Source: Roseburia sp. (lineage in GTDB: Bacteria; Bacillota; Clostridia; Oscillospirales; Ruminococcaceae). Taken from it: a DNA stretch of 64,000 bases. The notes under the pieces are model-generated. The model saw only the letters and a list, made by a program, of their open reading frames with translations. It was not told the origin of the DNA and ran no database searches. The position numbers and the translations under genes were made by a program. Positions 37,901 through 47,215 of this stretch are shown here, piece after piece (position 1 is the first letter of the stretch; each line of letters opens with the position of its first letter). The stretch spans positions 23,808 to 87,807 of the forward strand of contig JAMPCH010000001.1 in the NCBI GenBank assembly GCA_023666265.1, in the 5' to 3' direction.

Positions 37901-38525
37901 AAACGAAGAAGCTTATTCCGTACCGTTCGGTTATCGTCTTAAAATTGAGGAAGGCGACTATGTAATGGCGGGCGATCCCTTGACCGAGGGCTCGATCAAT
38001 CCGCACGACGTCCTTCTCGTTAAGGGCGAACAGGCTGTACAAAATTATATCATCAGCGAGGTCCAAAAGGTTTATCGCTTACAGGGTGTTGACATCAACG
38101 ATAAGCATATCGAGGTCATTGTCCGTCAGATGATGCGGAAGGTTCGTGTAGACGAACCGGGGGATTCTTATCTCCTTCCCGCGTCGACGATCGATAAAAA
38201 CGAACTCGTTCGGATCATGGAACAGCTCGACGAGCGGAAGGCGAACGGCGAGGATATTGTTTATCCGACATATTCACCCGTGCTTCTCGGTATAACGAAG
38301 GCGGCGCTCGCGACGGACAGCTTCTTATCCGCCGCATCCTTCCAAGAGACGACCCGCGTTCTTACGGACGCGGCGATCCACGGAAAGGTCGATCCTTTAC
38401 TCGGCTTAAAGGAAAATGTCATTATCGGGAAGCTGATCCCGGCGGGAACGGGGATGAACGTTCATGTCGAGGCAGAAGCCGAACAAGTCGAGGCGGCAGA
38501 GGAGGAGGTTGCCGAATCCGTCTGA
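34986..38525 (+). CDS. rpoC: DNA-directed RNA polymerase subunit beta'
   Basis: The 1179-residue subunit has the N-terminal zinc site ([20 protein letters not shown]), the catalytic triad motif [12 protein letters not shown], the trigger-loop region and a second zinc site ([13 protein letters not shown]). The open frame reaches back to 34917 inside rpoB, but those residues lack RpoC similarity. TTG at 34986 (giving [12 protein letters not shown]) with GAGG at 34973-34976 fits the family start. The C-terminus is acidic ([16 protein letters not shown]), echoing the RpoB tail. Confidence 0.97.
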   Translation: MAFNVFESMKIGLASPEQIRAWSYGIVERPETINYRTQKPERDGLFCERIFGPQKDWECACGKYKRIRFKGKICERCGVEVTRNKVRRERMGHIELAAPVSHIWYFKGTPSRIGQVLDISPKRLEEVLYFTKYIVTDPGTTVLTKGQLLSEKEYADMRERYEDDFRASMGAEAIKELLMEIDLEKLSAELKEELSGTQQGQKRVKILKRLDVIEAFRQSGNRPEWMILDVVPVIPPDIRPMVLLDGGRFATSDLNDLYRRVINRNNRLKKMLELKAPDIIIRNEKRMLQEAVDALIDNGRHGRAVTGPSNRPLKSLSDMLKGKQGRFRQNLLGKRVDYSGRSVIVVGPELKMDQCGLPKEMAIELFKPFVMKELVARGLSNNIKSARKMVDRAKDEVWDVLEDVIKDHPVLLNRAPTLHRLGIQAFSPVLVEGRAIKLHPLVCTAYNADFDGDQMAVHLPLSEEAQDEARTLMLAAKNLLKPSDGRPVTVPTQDMVLGSYYLTLSKEGEMGEGKIFRDFNEALIAYQDGVISIHAAIKVRVMKEIGEEKIQRLITTTVGKIIFNEHIPQDLGFVDRSKPENALNLEIDFKVDKSMLGKIIEKCIKIHGTAMTAQVLDKIKAMGYKYSTKAAITVAVCDASIPPQKKQILEDADEQVAEINKNFSRGFISNQERKNAVLDVWTRATNEVSTALTKNLDQYNPIFMMADSGARGSTNQIRQLAGMRGLIANTSGETIEIPIRANYREGLNIMEYFISSRGARKGLADTALRTADSGYLTRRLVDVSQEVIIRMEDCGTAEGIDVYEIREGKELIESLQERLVGRYLAEDFLDESGNVLVSRDKLVNDADAQKIIASGAKTVKIRSVLTCAAKHGVCARCYGSSLANGNPISIGEAVGIIAAQSIGEPGTQLTMRTFHTGGIASAEDITQGLPRVEELFESRRPKSSAIITKISGKTRFEEIKKTRHVVVTSDDGNEEAYSVPFGYRLKIEEGDYVMAGDPLTEGSINPHDVLLVKGEQAVQNYIISEVQKVYRLQGVDINDKHIEVIVRQMMRKVRVDEPGDSYLLPASTIDKNELVRIMEQLDERKANGEDIVYPTYSPVLLGITKAALATDSFLSAASFQETTRVLTDAAIHGKVDPLLGLKENVIIGKLIPAGTGMNVHVEAEAEQVEAAEEEVAESV

Positions 38526-38681
38526 TCGTCTCGTTCCGAGATCAGGATTTACGGAACACGGCTTCACGGGAAATTACAGCGAGGATCGCGGGAGGCGATT
38601 GTCAAAAATAAATAAAAAAACCGCAAATTATTCATTAAAAATGGCAAAAGCTACAATCTTTTCGAGGAAAAACGGAAAGTA

Positions 38682-38710
38682 TTGACTTTTGCCTTTTTTT
38701 TGTATATAAT
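38682..38710 (+). promoter_or_regulatory. promoter of rpsL-rpsG-fusA
   Basis: TTGACT at 38682-38687, 17-base spacer, TATAAT at 38705-38710. Just after the start, TTCGGG 38719-38724 pairs with CCCGAA 38733-38738 before a T-rich stretch, a possible leader control hairpin. Confidence 0.8.
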
Positions 38711-38765
38711 ATTGAGTGTTCGGGACATTGCGCCCGAATGATATTTTTATTTTGGAGGTGAAATA

Positions 38766-39194
38766 ATGCCAACCTTTAACCAGCTCGTAAGAAAGGGCAG
38801 AGAGGTATCCGAAAAGAAGTCGAAGGCTCCGGCGCTCTTAAAGGGATTAAATACCCTTAAAAAGACCCCGACCGACGTTACTGCGCCGCAAAAACGCGGA
38901 GTTTGTACCGCGGTAAGAACCGCGACCCCGAAGAAGCCGAACTCCGCGATGAGAAAGGTCGCGAGAGTCAGACTTTCCAACGGATACGAGGTTACTGCCT
39001 ATATCCCCGGCATCGGACATAAGCTTCAGGAACACAGCGTTGTCTTGATCAGAGGCGGACGTGTTAAGGACTTACCCGGCGTGCGTTATCATATCGTTCG
39101 CGGTACGCTCGACGCACAGGGCGTAGACGGAAGAATGCAGGGTAGATCCAAGTACGGCGCGAAGCGTCCGAAGGCTGGTGCGAAAAAGGCGTAA
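38766..39194 (+). CDS. rpsL: 30S ribosomal protein S12
   Basis: Decoding-centre protein, 142 residues, Firmicutes-type N-terminus ([13 protein letters not shown]). The conserved [11 protein letters not shown] and [13 protein letters not shown] loops are intact. The lysines whose change gives streptomycin resistance are wild type. The ribosome site is GGAGGTG. rpsG follows after 172 bases, a longer gap than usual. Confidence 0.97.
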   Translation: MPTFNQLVRKGREVSEKKSKAPALLKGLNTLKKTPTDVTAPQKRGVCTAVRTATPKKPNSAMRKVARVRLSNGYEVTAYIPGIGHKLQEHSVVLIRGGRVKDLPGVRYHIVRGTLDAQGVDGRMQGRSKYGAKRPKAGAKKA

Positions 39195-39340
39195 CTTAAA
39201 TTTTATTTAAGTAACTTAACTGCCGCATTTGCGGGTGTGACTATATAATAGTGACCCTCGGGATGCACGGCGGGAGGTTAGCGGCGTAAGCCGCGACGCT
39301 TTCGAGTACCGATGATTTTCATTAGCCGCAGTTTGCGGCG
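39191..39340 (+). other. structured rpsL-rpsG spacer
   Basis: Within this spacer ACTTAAAT 39194-39201 pairs with ATTTAAGT 39205-39212, and GTAACTTAA is directly repeated at 39191 and 39211. GCGGC/GCCGC (39281-39294, GTAA loop) and GCCGCA/TGCGGC (39325-39339) form two further hairpins. It may hold an S7 feedback site or be a repeat; no protein is encoded. Confidence 0.45.
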
Positions 39341-39366
39341 CAAGAATTATGAAGGAGGGAAGTAAA

Positions 39367-39837
39367 GTGCCAAGAAGAGGGAATGTACCAAAGCGTGATG
39401 TATTACCGGATCCGCTCTATAATTCGGAGCTTGTGACTCGTTTGATCAATAACATCATGCTTGACGGTAAAAAGGGCGTCGCCCAAAAGATCGTTTACGG
39501 CGCGTTTGAGATCGTAGGCGAAAAGACCGGGAAAGAGCCCTTAGAGGTTTTTGAGCAGGCGATGGAGAACATCATGCCTCAGCTGGAGGTCAAGGCTCGC
39601 CGTGTCGGCGGCGCCACCTATCAGGTCCCGATGGAGGTTCGTCCCGAACGTCGGAGGACCTTGGGCTTAAGATGGATCACCACGTACAGCAGAGCCAGAA
39701 ACGAAAAGACCATGAAGGAGAGACTCGCGCACGAGATCCTCGACGCAGTCAACGGACAGGGCGGCTCTTGTAAAAAGCGCGATGATACACACAGAATGGC
39801 GGAAGCGAACAGAGCGTTCGCGCATTATAAGTGGTAA
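39367..39837 (+). CDS. rpsG: 30S ribosomal protein S7
   Basis: Primary 16S rRNA-binding protein of the small-subunit head, 156 residues. Motifs [25 protein letters not shown] and [12 protein letters not shown] are intact. The start is GTG at 39367 with GGAGGG upstream; the ATG at 39349 lies before that ribosome site. fusA follows 20 bases later. Confidence 0.97.
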   Translation: MPRRGNVPKRDVLPDPLYNSELVTRLINNIMLDGKKGVAQKIVYGAFEIVGEKTGKEPLEVFEQAMENIMPQLEVKARRVGGATYQVPMEVRPERRRTLGLRWITTYSRARNEKTMKERLAHEILDAVNGQGGSCKKRDDTHRMAEANRAFAHYKW

Positions 39838-39856
39838 GCAATAGAACGGAGGAAAT

Positions 39857-41935
39857 ATGGCTAGAGATGTAACTCTCGAAATGACCCGTAATATTGGTAT
39901 CATGGCTCACATTGACGCAGGGAAGACGACGACGACCGAGCGGATCCTTTTTTATACCGGGATCAACCATAAGATCGGCGAAACGCACGACGGAAGCGCG
40001 ACAATGGACTGGATGGAGCAGGAGCAGGAAAGAGGGATCACGATCACCTCGGCCGCGACGACTGCTTACTGGAAAAAGCACAGGATCAATATTATCGATA
40101 CTCCCGGTCACGTTGACTTCACGGTAGAAGTAGAACGTTCGCTGAGAGTTCTTGACGGCTCTGTCACGGTTTTCTGCGCCAAGGGCGGCGTCGAACCGCA
40201 GTCTGAAACCGTATGGCATCAGGCCGACAAGTATCATGTTCCGAGAATGGCATACGTGAATAAAATGGACATCATGGGCGCCGATTTTTATAACGTTGTC
40301 AACATGATGAAGGAACGTTTAAAAACAAACGCCGTTCCGATCCAGTTACCGATCGGTTCGGAGGATACCTTTAGAGGGATCATCGACCTCGTAGAGATGA
40401 ACGCCGATATTTATTACGACGATCTCGGTAAGGACATGAGAGTCGAGGAGATCCCCGCCGATATGAAGGAGCTCGCCGATAAGTACAGGGAAAACCTGCT
40501 CGAGGCGATCTCGGATCAGGATGAGGAGATCATGAATAAGTTCCTCGAGGGCGAGGAGATCACGGTAGATGAGATCAAGGCTTGTATCCGTAAGGCGACG
40601 ATCGCGAACGATATGGTTCCCGTGACTTGCGGTACTTCGTACAGGAATAAGGGCGTACAAAAGCTTCTCGACGCGATCGTCGATTATATGCCTTCTCCGC
40701 TCGATATTCCCGCGATCAAGGGTACAGACCCCGAGACGGGCGAGGAGACCGAGCGCCACGCGGGTGACGATCAGCCCTTCTCCGCGCTCGCCTTTAAGAT
40801 CGCGACCGACCCCTTTGTCGGGAAGCTCTGCTTCTTCCGCGTTTACTCGGGTATGGTCGAGGCGGGTTCGAGCGTGTTGAACGCGACGAAGGACAAAAAG
40901 GAGCGCATGGGTCGTATTTTACAGATGCACGCGAACCACAGACAGGATCTTGAGGTCTGCTACTGCGGCGATATTGCCGCAGCAGTCGGCGTAAAGAACA
41001 CAACGACCGGCGATACGCTCTGTGACGAGGATCACCCCGTTATTCTCGAATCTATGGAATTCCCGGATCCCGTAATCGATCTCGCGATCGAGCCTAAGAC
41101 AAAGGCGGGTCAGGAAAAAATGGCGATCGGTCTCGCGAAGCTCGCCGAGGAAGATCCTACCTTTAAGACATGGACGGATCAGGAGACGGGTCAGACGATC
41201 ATCGCGGGTATGGGCGAGCTCCACCTTGAGATCATCGTGGACAGACTTCTGCGTGAATTTAAGGTAGAGGCGAACGTCGGAGCGCCGCAGGTAGCGTATA
41301 AAGAGACGATCACGGCTCCCGCCGAATCGGATACGAAATACGCGCGTCAGTCGGGCGGTAAGGGTCAGTACGGTCACGTAAAGATCCGTGTTGAGCCGAA
41401 CGAGTCCGGCAAGGGCTATGAGTTTATCAACAGTATTGTCGGCGGCGCGATCCCGAAGGAATATATCCCGGCGGTCGACGCGGGTATCCAAGGGGCGATG
41501 CAGGCGGGCGTTCTCGCGGGTTATCCCGTGGTCGATCTAAAGGTCACGCTCTACGACGGCTCGTTCCACGAGGTCGACTCCTCGGAAATGGCGTTTAAGA
41601 TCGCGGGTTCTATGGCGATCAAGGACGCTTGTAAAAAGGGAAGTCCCGTTATTCTCGAGCCGATCATGAAAGTCGTCGTGATCGTCCCCGAGGAATATAT
41701 GGGCGACGTGATCGGCGATCTGAGCTCTCGTCGCGGTACGATCCAGGGCATGGAGGACAGAAACGGCGTAAAGCAGATCAACGCGCTCGTTCCGCTCTCC
41801 GAAATGTTCGGGTACTCGAACGATCTTCGTTCAAAGACCCAGGGTCGCGGACAGTACGTGATGGAGCCGAACAGCTACACGCAAGTTCCGAAAAATATCG
41901 CCGAGGGCATCATGAGCAAGAGAAATAAGGAATAA
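39857..41935 (+). CDS. fusA: elongation factor G
   Basis: Translocation GTPase of 692 residues. G1 AHIDAGKTT, the switch/G2 region, G3 DTPGHVDFT and G4 NKMD are in place. Domain IV has the [11 protein letters not shown] block and the C-terminal domain ends in a typical [16 protein letters not shown]. It is the third gene of the str-type operon. tuf has its own promoter 22 bases after the stop. Confidence 0.98.
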   Translation: MARDVTLEMTRNIGIMAHIDAGKTTTTERILFYTGINHKIGETHDGSATMDWMEQEQERGITITSAATTAYWKKHRINIIDTPGHVDFTVEVERSLRVLDGSVTVFCAKGGVEPQSETVWHQADKYHVPRMAYVNKMDIMGADFYNVVNMMKERLKTNAVPIQLPIGSEDTFRGIIDLVEMNADIYYDDLGKDMRVEEIPADMKELADKYRENLLEAISDQDEEIMNKFLEGEEITVDEIKACIRKATIANDMVPVTCGTSYRNKGVQKLLDAIVDYMPSPLDIPAIKGTDPETGEETERHAGDDQPFSALAFKIATDPFVGKLCFFRVYSGMVEAGSSVLNATKDKKERMGRILQMHANHRQDLEVCYCGDIAAAVGVKNTTTGDTLCDEDHPVILESMEFPDPVIDLAIEPKTKAGQEKMAIGLAKLAEEDPTFKTWTDQETGQTIIAGMGELHLEIIVDRLLREFKVEANVGAPQVAYKETITAPAESDTKYARQSGGKGQYGHVKIRVEPNESGKGYEFINSIVGGAIPKEYIPAVDAGIQGAMQAGVLAGYPVVDLKVTLYDGSFHEVDSSEMAFKIAGSMAIKDACKKGSPVILEPIMKVVVIVPEEYMGDVIGDLSSRRGTIQGMEDRNGVKQINALVPLSEMFGYSNDLRSKTQGRGQYVMEPNSYTQVPKNIAEGIMSKRNKE

Positions 41936-41957
41936 TGAAAAAAATTTCCAAAACCTC

Positions 41958-41986
41958 TTGTAATTTCAGTATTTTTTTGGTACAAT
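41958..41986 (+). promoter_or_regulatory. extended -10 promoter of tuf
   Basis: TTGTAA at 41958-41963, 17-base spacer ending in TGG, TACAAT at 41981-41986. Confidence 0.7.
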
Positions 41987-42029
41987 AGGTATTATAAGAA
42001 ATTCAATTTCACTTTAGGAGGAAACAAAA

Positions 42030-43232
42030 ATGGCAAAACAGCATTTTGAGCGTACCAAGCCCCACGTAAACATTGGTACTATCGGTCACGTTGACCACGG
42101 TAAGACGACCTTAACCGCAGCGATCACCAAGGTTCTCGCTCTTAAGGGACAGGCGAAGTTCGAAGCGTATGATATGATTGATAAAGCTCCCGAGGAGAGA
42201 GAGCGCGGTATTACGATCAACACGGCGCACGTTGAGTATGAGACCGATAATCGTCACTACGCACATGTTGACTGTCCCGGTCACGCGGACTATATCAAGA
42301 ACATGATCACCGGCGCGGCGCAGATGGACGGCGCGATCCTCGTAGTAGCGGGTACGGACGGTCCTATGGCTCAGACGAGAGAGCATATCCTTCTCGCGCA
42401 TCAGGTAGGCGTTCCGGCGATGGTCGTATTTATCAATAAGTGTGACGACGTTGACGACGACGAGCTTCTCGACCTCGTAGAAATGGACATCAGAGACATT
42501 CTTACCAAGAATGACTTCCCGGGCGACGATATTCCGATCGTTCGCGGTTCCGCGAAGGTCGCGCTCGATTGCGCGAGCCAGGACGTGAACGCGCCCGAAT
42601 ACGCTTGCATTCTCGAGCTTATGAAGCAGGTCGACGACTATATCCCGACGCCCGACCGTAAGGCGGATCAGCCGTTCTTAATGCCGGTCGAGGATACGAT
42701 GACGATCACGGGTCGCGGTACGGTAGCGACCGGTAGAGTAGAGCGCGGTATCTTAAAGACCAACGATACCGTTGAGATCACGGGTCTTACCGACGAGCCG
42801 AAGTCGACCGTTGTTACCGGGATCGAAATGTTCCGTAAGATCCTTGATTACGCTGAGGCGGGCGATAACATTGGCGCACTCCTTCGCGGTATCCAGAGAA
42901 GCGAGATCGAGCGCGGACAGGTACTCTGTAAGCCCGGTTCGATCCACCCGCACACCAAGTTCTCGGGTCAGGTCTATGTTTTAAAGAAGGAAGAGGGCGG
43001 TCGTCATACCCCGTTCTTCTCGAATTACAGACCGCAGTTCTTCTTCAGAACGACGGACGTTACCGGCGTTATCACGCTTCCCGCCGATAAGGAAATGTGT
43101 ATTCCGGGCGATAACGTAACGATGGACGTTGAGCTGATCACCCCGATCGCGATCGAGGAAGGTTTACGCTTCGCGATCCGTGAAGGCGGTAGAACCGTCG
43201 GCTCGGGCGTTGTTACGAAGATCAACGAATAA
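42030..43232 (+). CDS. tuf: elongation factor Tu
   Basis: GTPase delivering aminoacyl-tRNA to the ribosome, 400 residues. G1 [25 protein letters not shown] and the C-terminal domain ([13 protein letters not shown]) are typical. The ribosome site is AGGAGG. The transcript appears to end in an unusual 123-base rod hairpin starting 28 bases after the stop codon. Confidence 0.98.
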   Translation: MAKQHFERTKPHVNIGTIGHVDHGKTTLTAAITKVLALKGQAKFEAYDMIDKAPEERERGITINTAHVEYETDNRHYAHVDCPGHADYIKNMITGAAQMDGAILVVAGTDGPMAQTREHILLAHQVGVPAMVVFINKCDDVDDDELLDLVEMDIRDILTKNDFPGDDIPIVRGSAKVALDCASQDVNAPEYACILELMKQVDDYIPTPDRKADQPFLMPVEDTMTITGRGTVATGRVERGILKTNDTVEITGLTDEPKSTVVTGIEMFRKILDYAEAGDNIGALLRGIQRSEIERGQVLCKPGSIHPHTKFSGQVYVLKKEEGGRHTPFFSNYRPQFFFRTTDVTGVITLPADKEMCIPGDNVTMDVELITPIAIEEGLRFAIREGGRTVGSGVVTKINE

Positions 43233-43260
43233 TTCGGATTTTTCCGATCGTAATTTAAGG

Positions 43261-43383
43261 TAAAAACCCATTCGTTTTGTTGGCTCAGGTATTCGTATCC
43301 TTGGTTTGTGGCAGACAGAGTATTGTTTACCCACGGATCGAGAAAGAATGCTTAAAGTCGACAGATCGGCGAATGGGTTTTTA
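43261..43383 (+). ncRNA. rod-like RNA / extended terminator at the tuf 3' end
   Basis: A perfect 14-bp outer stem (43261-43274 with 43370-43383) ends in TTTTTA. Inside it, three further helices stack in register: 43279-43285/43356-43362, 43287-43294/43346-43353 and 43300-43311/43331-43342, with a 19-base loop. About eight pairs are G-U on the + strand and would be mismatches on the other, so the + strand RNA is the folded form. It could serve only as a terminator, or release a stable 3' fragment. Confidence 0.65.
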
Positions 43384-43403
43384 TTATGTTTTAGGTAAAA
43401 ATG

Positions 43404-43475
43404 AAATACTCCTCTTTTTATCGGATTTTGCGGCGCTTTTCCCGCATTGTATGATAAAAGAGGAGTATTTTTATT
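43404..43475. terminator. bidirectional terminator between tuf and the dap operon
   Basis: 43404-43422 pairs with 43453-43470 (18 bp, one bulged T), with an inner GCGG/CCGC helix, A-rich on the left and T-rich on the right. It separates convergent transcripts. Confidence 0.8.
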
Positions 43476-43480
43476 TTGTT

Positions 43481-43930
43481 TTATCGGAATAGCTCGTTCA
43501 GCTTTCGCTCCAGCTCGGCGCTGTCGCTCTCCCGTACAACGACGGAGATCTCGTCCAGCGCGGTCGTAATGAGGATCGGGGCGGCGCTTACCGCGCAAAG
43601 CGCCTCGAACACCCGCTCCGCGAAGCCCGTTCCGTCGATCATTTCCTCCGATTGAACAACGAGCTTGACGTTTCCGCTGTTGATGATCGGCGTACCGTCA
43701 TAGGGAAGGGAGCGCGCGATCTTTAAGATCTCGGGCGTATCCTCGTCCCGAAACGTAAAGCCGACGGAGGTCTTATCCGCCGTAGCGGGGACGCGCGAGA
43801 TCATATCGATGAGGATATGCTTTTGCGCGGCTTCTTTAAAGATCCGATAAATCAGCTCACACTCATTTTCGGCGGGGATCGCGCCGAAGGTGATAACCGA
43901 GATCTGTTCCGCGATCGTTAGATGTATCAT
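43481..43930 (-). CDS. stand-alone ACT-domain protein resembling the aspartokinase regulatory region
   Basis: The 149-residue protein looks like the paired ACT domains found at the C-terminus of aspartate kinases. The N-terminal half has ISVITFGAIPAE then LIDMISRVP. The C-terminal half has VKLVVQSEEM then AAPILITTALDEISVVV, parallel to the kinase pattern ending in TSEIKISVVV. The catalytic kinase domain is absent. It is the last gene of the lysine-riboswitch operon, 60 bases after dapB, with an AAAGGAG ribosome site. It probably senses lysine or threonine and binds a partner enzyme; that is inference. Confidence 0.8.
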   Translation of the reverse strand: MIHLTIAEQISVITFGAIPAENECELIYRIFKEAAQKHILIDMISRVPATADKTSVGFTFRDEDTPEILKIARSLPYDGTPIINSGNVKLVVQSEEMIDGTGFAERVFEALCAVSAAPILITTALDEISVVVRESDSAELERKLNELFR

Positions 43931-43960
43931 ATGTGAAAAAACTCCTTTCTGTAGCGGAGA

Positions 43961-43990
43961 ATTTGTTCTTGTTTTTTAATAGAAGGAACA
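43961..43990. repeat. 30-base hairpin repeat, copy 2
   Basis: Identical at 28 of 30 bases to 19776-19805. It fills most of the gap between dapB and the ACT gene, starting directly after the dapB stop codon on the - strand. Confidence 0.65.
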
Positions 43991-44752
43991 CTATTCGGCA
44001 CTTTTCAGCAGATCCGACATATCGAATAATCCGCTTGTTTTAGCGGCGAGGTAGATCGCGGCATTCAGAGCGCCGTTCGCGAAAACCTCCTTTGACCCGG
44101 CGGAATGGGACAGGGTAATGACCTCGTCATGTCCCGCGAAGATGATGTCGTGTTCGCCGACGATCGTCCCGCCTCGGATCGAGTGAAGCCCGATCTCGTT
44201 CGCGTCACGCGCCTTCCGAACGTTGTGGCGGTCGTAAACGTATTTCATCTTATGATCGAGCTCGTCGTTCAACGCGTCCGCGATCATGATCGCTGTCCCG
44301 GAGGGAGCGTCCTTCTTTAAATTATGGTGCTTTTCGACGATCTCGATGTCGTATTGACTGCCGAGGACTGCCGCCGCGCGCCTTCCGAGCTCGACGAGAA
44401 GGTTGATCCCGAGCGAAAGATTAAAGGTAAAAAAGATCGGGATCTGTTCCGAAGCCTTCTTGATCTTGTCAATCTGTTCGGCGGTATAGCCTGTCGTCGC
44501 GGCGACGATCGGGACGCGGTGGATCGTCCCGTAGGAAAGTAAATTCTCGAGCGCGGAGGGGTGTGAAAAATCAATGATCACGTCCGGCTTTTCGACGAGC
44601 GAAAAAGGATCTTTCACGATCGGGAAGCTACCGTTCGGCGTATCGTTCAGGTCGATGCCCGCGATGACCGTACAGTCCTCTCTCGCCGAGGCGAGAGAGG
44701 CGACGACCTTCCCCATTTTTCCGTTTGCGCCGGTGATTACAATTTTAACCAT
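43991..44752 (-). CDS. dapB: 4-hydroxy-tetrahydrodipicolinate reductase
   Basis: NAD(P)H-dependent step of lysine and diaminopimelate synthesis. The 253-residue protein has the N-terminal GANGKMGKVVA nucleotide motif, IDFSHPSALENLL, the catalytic EKHHNLKKDAPSGTA, and SIRGGTIVGEHDIIF near the C-terminus. It is third in the - strand operon asd-dapA-dapB, 18 bases after dapA, with ribosome site AAGGAAG. Confidence 0.96.
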   Translation of the reverse strand: MVKIVITGANGKMGKVVASLASAREDCTVIAGIDLNDTPNGSFPIVKDPFSLVEKPDVIIDFSHPSALENLLSYGTIHRVPIVAATTGYTAEQIDKIKKASEQIPIFFTFNLSLGINLLVELGRRAAAVLGSQYDIEIVEKHHNLKKDAPSGTAIMIADALNDELDHKMKYVYDRHNVRKARDANEIGLHSIRGGTIVGEHDIIFAGHDEVITLSHSAGSKEVFANGALNAAIYLAAKTSGLFDMSDLLKSAE

Positions 44753-44770
44753 TTTGCACTTCCTTATTTT

Positions 44771-45652
44771 TTACAGCAGTCCTGCGTCTTTTAGCGCCGC
44801 CTTGAGCTTTTCGACCTTCGCGTCCTCCATGCGGATCAGCGGGAGGCGACATTCGCCCGCGTCCTTCCCCAAGAGGTTCATCGCCTCTTTTACGGGGATC
44901 GGATTGACGTCTGTAAACAGCGCCTTCTCAAGATCGAGATAACGGTTTTGGAGCGCGAGCGCCTCGGCGGTCTTTCCGCTATTATAGAGGGCGATCATAT
45001 CATGCTTTTGTTTGGGGATGATATTCGCCGAAACGGAGATAACGCCTTTACCGCCTAAGGCGAGGAGGGGGAGGACTTGGTCGTCATTCCCGGAATAAAG
45101 GTCGAGATCGGTCTTCGCCGCGATCTCCGCGATCAGCGAGAAGTCGCCGCTCGCCTCTTTCGTCGCGACGATATTCGGGTGCTTCGCGAGCTCGATGTAG
45201 GTCTCGATCGAGATCTTTACGCCGGTACGCGAGGGGACGTTATATAAGACGATCGGGACGGAGACCGCGTCCGCGATCGCGGTAAAGTGAGCGACAAGCC
45301 CCCGCTGAGAGCTTTTATTGTAATAAGGCGTTACCTGAAGGAGCGCGTCCGCGCCCGCCTCCTGCGCCTGTTTGGAGAGCTGAATGGCGTAATATGTATC
45401 GTTGCTTCCCGTTCCCGCGATGACGGGGATCCGCTTCGCGACCCGCTCGACCGTATAACGTATGATCTCGATATGCTCTTCGTCGGTCATGGTCGAGGCT
45501 TCGCCCGTTGTACCCGCTACGACGATCGCGTCGGTATGGTTCGCGATCTGATCGTCGATGAGCGCCCCGTATGCTTCATAGTTAATGCTTCCGTCCGCGT
45601 TCATCGGTGTAATGATCGCGACCGCCGAACCGGTAAAAATCGTTTTTTTCAT
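44771..45652 (-). CDS. dapA: 4-hydroxy-tetrahydrodipicolinate synthase
   Basis: Condenses pyruvate with aspartate semialdehyde. The 293-residue TIM-barrel has GTTGEASTM, the catalytic tyrosine in YYNKSSQRGL and YNVPSRTG, and the Schiff-base lysine in VATKEASGD. An in-frame ATG at 45664 touches the ribosome site GGAAAGG, so the ATG at 45652 (MKKTIFTGSA) is preferred. The same paired-start pattern precedes pyrK and the NYN gene. Confidence 0.96.
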   Translation of the reverse strand: MKKTIFTGSAVAIITPMNADGSINYEAYGALIDDQIANHTDAIVVAGTTGEASTMTDEEHIEIIRYTVERVAKRIPVIAGTGSNDTYYAIQLSKQAQEAGADALLQVTPYYNKSSQRGLVAHFTAIADAVSVPIVLYNVPSRTGVKISIETYIELAKHPNIVATKEASGDFSLIAEIAAKTDLDLYSGNDDQVLPLLALGGKGVISVSANIIPKQKHDMIALYNSGKTAEALALQNRYLDLEKALFTDVNPIPVKEAMNLLGKDAGECRLPLIRMEDAKVEKLKAALKDAGLL

Positions 45653-45772
45653 GGTTATGATCATTCCTTTCCGCTGTGAGAGCCGCGTTTTTGTTAAAAC
45701 ACGACGTGTCTGAAAAATTGGCGAACTTTCAAATTTTTCCTCTTCAATAAAAATATGAACAAAAGAACCCCG

Positions 45773-46852
45773 TTAATCGAAATATCCCTTTGCGGCATAC
45801 AATTCCGCCATCAGGACAGCGCCGCCCGCCGCGCCTCTTAACGTGTTATGCGACAGGCATACGAATTTATAATCGTACTGGGTATCCTCGCGTAAACGAC
45901 CGAGCGAGACCGCCATACCGTTTTCGAGATTTCGGTGGAGCGTCGCCTGTGGATAATTTTCTTCTTCAAAATAATTGAGGAATTGCTTCGGGGCGGAGGG
46001 GAGATCCAGCTCCTGCGGCGCGCCCTTAAACTCCCTCCAGAGCCGAAGGATCTCTTCCTTTGAGGGCTTATTCTCAAAGCTGACAAAAACCGCCGCGAAG
46101 TGACCGTTTGACACGGGGACGCGCAGGCATTGCGTCGTAATAAGCGGGGAGGACGCTTTTACGATCTCGTCGCCCTCGACCTTCCCCCAGACCTTTAATG
46201 GCTCCTGCTCGGATTTCTCCTCCTCGCCGCCGATGAAGGGGATCACGTTATCGACCATTTCCGGCCATGTCTTAAAAGTCTTTCCCGCGCCCGAGATCGC
46301 CTGATAGGTACAGGCGAGTATATTTTTCAGCCCAAACTTACGGAGCGGGGAAAGCGCGGGGACATAGCTTTGGATCGAGCAGTTGGATTTTACCGAAATA
46401 AAGCCCTTCTTTGTCCCGAGACGCTTTTTTTGCGCCGCGACGATCTCGATATGCGCGTCGTTTACCTCGGGGATGATCATCGGTACGTCCTTGGTAAAGC
46501 GATGCGCCGAATTGTTGGACATCACGGGACATTCGTGCTTCGCGTAGGCTTCCTCGAGCGCCTTGATCTCGTCCTTTTTCATATCCACCGCGCAAAAGAC
46601 GAAGTCGACCTGTGCCGTGATCTTTTCGATATCCGCCGTCGCGTCAAAAATAACAAGGCTTTCCATTTCCTTCGGCATGGGCTTTTCGATCAGCCAGCGA
46701 TCTCCGACCGCCTCCTTATAGGTTTTCCCCGCCGAACGCGGCGACGCCGCGAGCGTGGTCACCTTAAACCAAGGGTGATCCTCGAGTAAGACCGCGAAGC
46801 GCTGTCCCACCATACCCGTCGCGCCGATGATCCCGACCTTATACTGTTTCAT
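45773..46852 (-). CDS. asd: aspartate-semialdehyde dehydrogenase, archaeal/fungal type
   Basis: Reduces aspartyl phosphate, the branch point to lysine, threonine and methionine. At 359 residues, with GIIGATGMVGQRF at the N-terminus and the catalytic Cys in KSNCSIQSYVPALSPL, it fits the longer archaeal-type ASD rather than the classical bacterial one. The reading frame is open upstream to 46912 but that part is the riboswitch terminator; the ATG at 46852 follows AAAGGA. It is the first gene of the riboswitch-controlled dap operon. Confidence 0.94.
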   Translation of the reverse strand: MKQYKVGIIGATGMVGQRFAVLLEDHPWFKVTTLAASPRSAGKTYKEAVGDRWLIEKPMPKEMESLVIFDATADIEKITAQVDFVFCAVDMKKDEIKALEEAYAKHECPVMSNNSAHRFTKDVPMIIPEVNDAHIEIVAAQKKRLGTKKGFISVKSNCSIQSYVPALSPLRKFGLKNILACTYQAISGAGKTFKTWPEMVDNVIPFIGGEEEKSEQEPLKVWGKVEGDEIVKASSPLITTQCLRVPVSNGHFAAVFVSFENKPSKEEILRLWREFKGAPQELDLPSAPKQFLNYFEEENYPQATLHRNLENGMAVSLGRLREDTQYDYKFVCLSHNTLRGAAGGAVLMAELYAAKGYFD

Positions 46853-46883
46853 TTTCGTTGTCCTATCCTTTCTTAAAAAAATG

Positions 46884-46909
46884 AAAAAACCGACGGAAGC
46901 CGGCTTCAT
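46884..46909 (-). terminator. lysine riboswitch terminator
   Basis: On the - strand AAGCCGGC, a short loop and GTCGGTTT form an 8-bp stem (with wobbles) followed by T6. It lies between the aptamer and the asd ribosome site, so lysine probably causes premature termination. Confidence 0.8.
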
Positions 46910-46925
46910 CAAACAAAAATGTTTT

Positions 46926-47090
46926 GACGATAGCGCTCCATCTGACGATGACAGTTACGCGCCTCTTCGGCGTCGAAACCAGAGCGGTACGATCCGGTCC
47001 GTACCGTCTTCGGCGGAAGCTCCTTTCGCGGCAGCAACAGACCGAACTGTTGGCGCTACGGCTACTGATAGATTCCGCGCCTCTATCGTT
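46926..47090 (-). promoter_or_regulatory. lysine riboswitch (L box)
   Basis: On the - strand the aptamer shows the L-box landmarks in order: GATAGAGGCGCGGA, AGTAGCC, GCGAAAGGAGC, GCCGAAG, a variable arm, CTGG, CTGTCA and TGGAGCGCTATC. The first and last blocks pair as the P1 helix (CGATAG/CTATCG). It begins a few bases after a consensus promoter and ends before a terminator. Placement before asd-dapA-dapB is typical. Lysine should switch the operon off. Confidence 0.94.
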
Positions 47091-47094
47091 TCTT

Positions 47095-47123
47095 ATTGTA
47101 GCACAACCCCCGTACTTTGTCAA
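47095..47123 (-). promoter_or_regulatory. promoter of the dap operon
   Basis: On the - strand TTGACA (47123-47118), 17-base spacer, TACAAT (47100-47095). Confidence 0.88.
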
Positions 47124-47215
47124 CACTTTTTATAAAAATAGAAGGGCGGATCGGGACTTTTCGGTATTTCCCTTACAGTATATGCCGTACTTTTAATTTT
47201 TGTGAAAATGCGGAC

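Noticed and set aside
43261..43383. 6S RNA
   Set aside because: Too short, lacks a central open bubble flanked by the usual conserved pairs, and is attached to the tuf terminator.
46853..46912. N-terminal extension of asd by 20 codons
   Set aside because: Those bases are the lysine riboswitch terminator region; the ATG at 46852 has the ribosome site and the family N-terminus.
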